A stretch of 64,000 nt of DNA from Daucus carota subsp. sativus (Eukaryota; Streptophyta; Magnoliopsida; Apiales; Apiaceae): NCBI RefSeq assembly GCF_001625215.2, contig NC_030383.2, positions 61,122,949-61,186,948 on the forward strand, given 5' to 3'. Numbering within the stretch: position 1 is the stretch's first letter; the number at the start of each line of letters is the position of its first letter. This document shows positions 63,416 to 64,000 of this stretch, in pieces. The notes beneath the pieces are model-generated. The model saw only the letters and a list, made by a program, of their open reading frames with translations, searched no databases and was not told the DNA's origin. Position numbers and translations under genes: made by a program.

Positions 63416-63724
63416 CTATATCCATATAGCTTTAGCCTTTAGGAGCATTGGCACCAGCTTGCCTTTGACATGGAGGCTCATGATCTCATTAGGCCCGCCG
63501 ATTAGTTCCTTACCTATGTAAACCACAGGCACACTTGGCTTATGTCCTAATGCCTTGAGTTCCTTCTCCATTTGCTGTCCATTTGGAAGTTCATCGAGTT
63601 CGTACACCATTGGATTGGCTCCAAAACTGTATATCAGTGTCTTGATGCTGTGGCTCATGCAGCAGGAGTTTTTGCTGAAGATCACCACTGGATATTCTTC
63701 GCCCAACTTTGTGACCATGGCCAT
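63416..63724 (-). CDS. CC-type (ROXY-class) glutaredoxin, copy 2
   Basis: Intronless 102-residue CC-type glutaredoxin starting MAMVTKLGEE. The active site SCCMS is near residues 20-24, then VVYIG with SVP before it (the TVP-loop position), GGPNEIM and the end KAIWI. It is collinear with copy 1 without gaps (same 102 residues), so they are tandem duplicates; the differences are spread over the whole length, so the duplication is not recent. Probable role as a co-regulator of TGA transcription factors, as for AtGRXS1-type proteins. The leader lacks the GA repeat of copy 1. The 8-residue N-terminus before the TPVV/YPVV strand is shared, supporting the chosen ATG. Confidence 0.95.
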   Translation of the reverse strand: MAMVTKLGEEYPVVIFSKNSCCMSHSIKTLIYSFGANPMVYELDELPNGQQMEKELKALGHKPSVPVVYIGKELIGGPNEIMSLHVKGKLVPMLLKAKAIWI

Positions 63725-64000
63725 TGCTTCAAATTAGTAGATTGAGTTAAATGATAGAGAGGTCTGGAGTCGAAACAAATGTAAGATCTTTAGGTCTGTA
63801 TTGGACTTGTGAATTTGTTGTGATGAACTTAAGGTCCTGCAATGACCTTATATAGAGAGTCTAGCCAGTGTCAAAATCGCACCGCCTACTCGCCTAGTAG
63901 ATGTGTGCCTAGTGAAAAGGAGAGAAAGTTGATGGTTACAAGATCAGCATATCATTGGATGACAATGATAGATTATATGGAATATAAATCTTTGTTGCAG
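63725..64000. other. Promoter and leader of glutaredoxin copy 2 to window edge
   Basis: Contains the TATA element and AT-rich upstream sequence. No other feature seen before the window ends. Confidence 0.5.
63846..63855 (-). promoter_or_regulatory. TATA box of glutaredoxin copy 2
   Basis: CTATATAAGG, about 122 bases upstream of the ATG at 63724. Good match to the plant TATA consensus. Confidence 0.6.

Overview
The window is nuclear DNA of a flowering plant, almost certainly a eudicot. It has AT-rich intergenic DNA, plant-only gene families (receptor-like protein, FBA-type F-box, NPH3/RPT2-like, berberine-bridge-enzyme-like, CC-type glutaredoxin) and a dense load of small DNA transposons: PIF/Harbinger-, Stowaway-, hAT- and Mutator-type MITEs and Helitrons. 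An asterid such as an Apiaceae species would fit, but that is a guess. No LTR element with recognisable coding parts was seen, and no CRISPR, operon or other prokaryotic feature.

Layout. 0.1-2.9 kb (-): an intact LRR receptor-like protein. 5.7-33.6 kb: a cluster of intronless mTERF genes, two on the minus strand (5672-6841, 8812-9972) and three on the plus strand (12994-14163, 20876-22042, 30209-31372), with two decayed full copies and a 3' fragment. Most of it is one recent tandem duplication of a block of about 6.9 kb (15506-24286 and 24287-33604). Each daughter copy then took different insertions: Helitrons, a Mutator-type MITE, and MITEs inside one Helitron. 33.7-34.7 kb: the decayed C-terminal end of a MuDR-like transposase. 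35.2-45.6 kb: a tandem F-box cluster with three intact genes (35180, 37690, 44382), one pseudogene (41050) and an inverted 3' fragment (36725-37130). A three-deep nest of same-family MITEs splits the ancestral coding start of the pseudogene. 48.5-51.5 kb: a four-exon NPH3/RPT2-like (NRL) gene. 56.0-57.6 kb: an intronless BBE-like FAD oxidoreductase lacking the second flavin-linking cysteine. 60.2-63.7 kb (-): two CC-type (ROXY-class) glutaredoxins.

The genes do not form a pathway. The region is a birth-and-death neighbourhood: mTERF and F-box families expand by tandem duplication, decay into fragments, and are marked by transposons whose target-site duplications can be read directly. The best leads are (i) the mTERF array, whose recent duplication and mitochondrial-type N-termini resemble organelle-restorer clusters; (ii) the MITE nest inside an F-box reading frame; (iii) a 738-bp near-perfect palindromic MITE inside a Helitron; (iv) a duplicated tRNA-like sequence with a Pol III-type terminator; and (v) the BBE-like enzyme with an altered flavin site.
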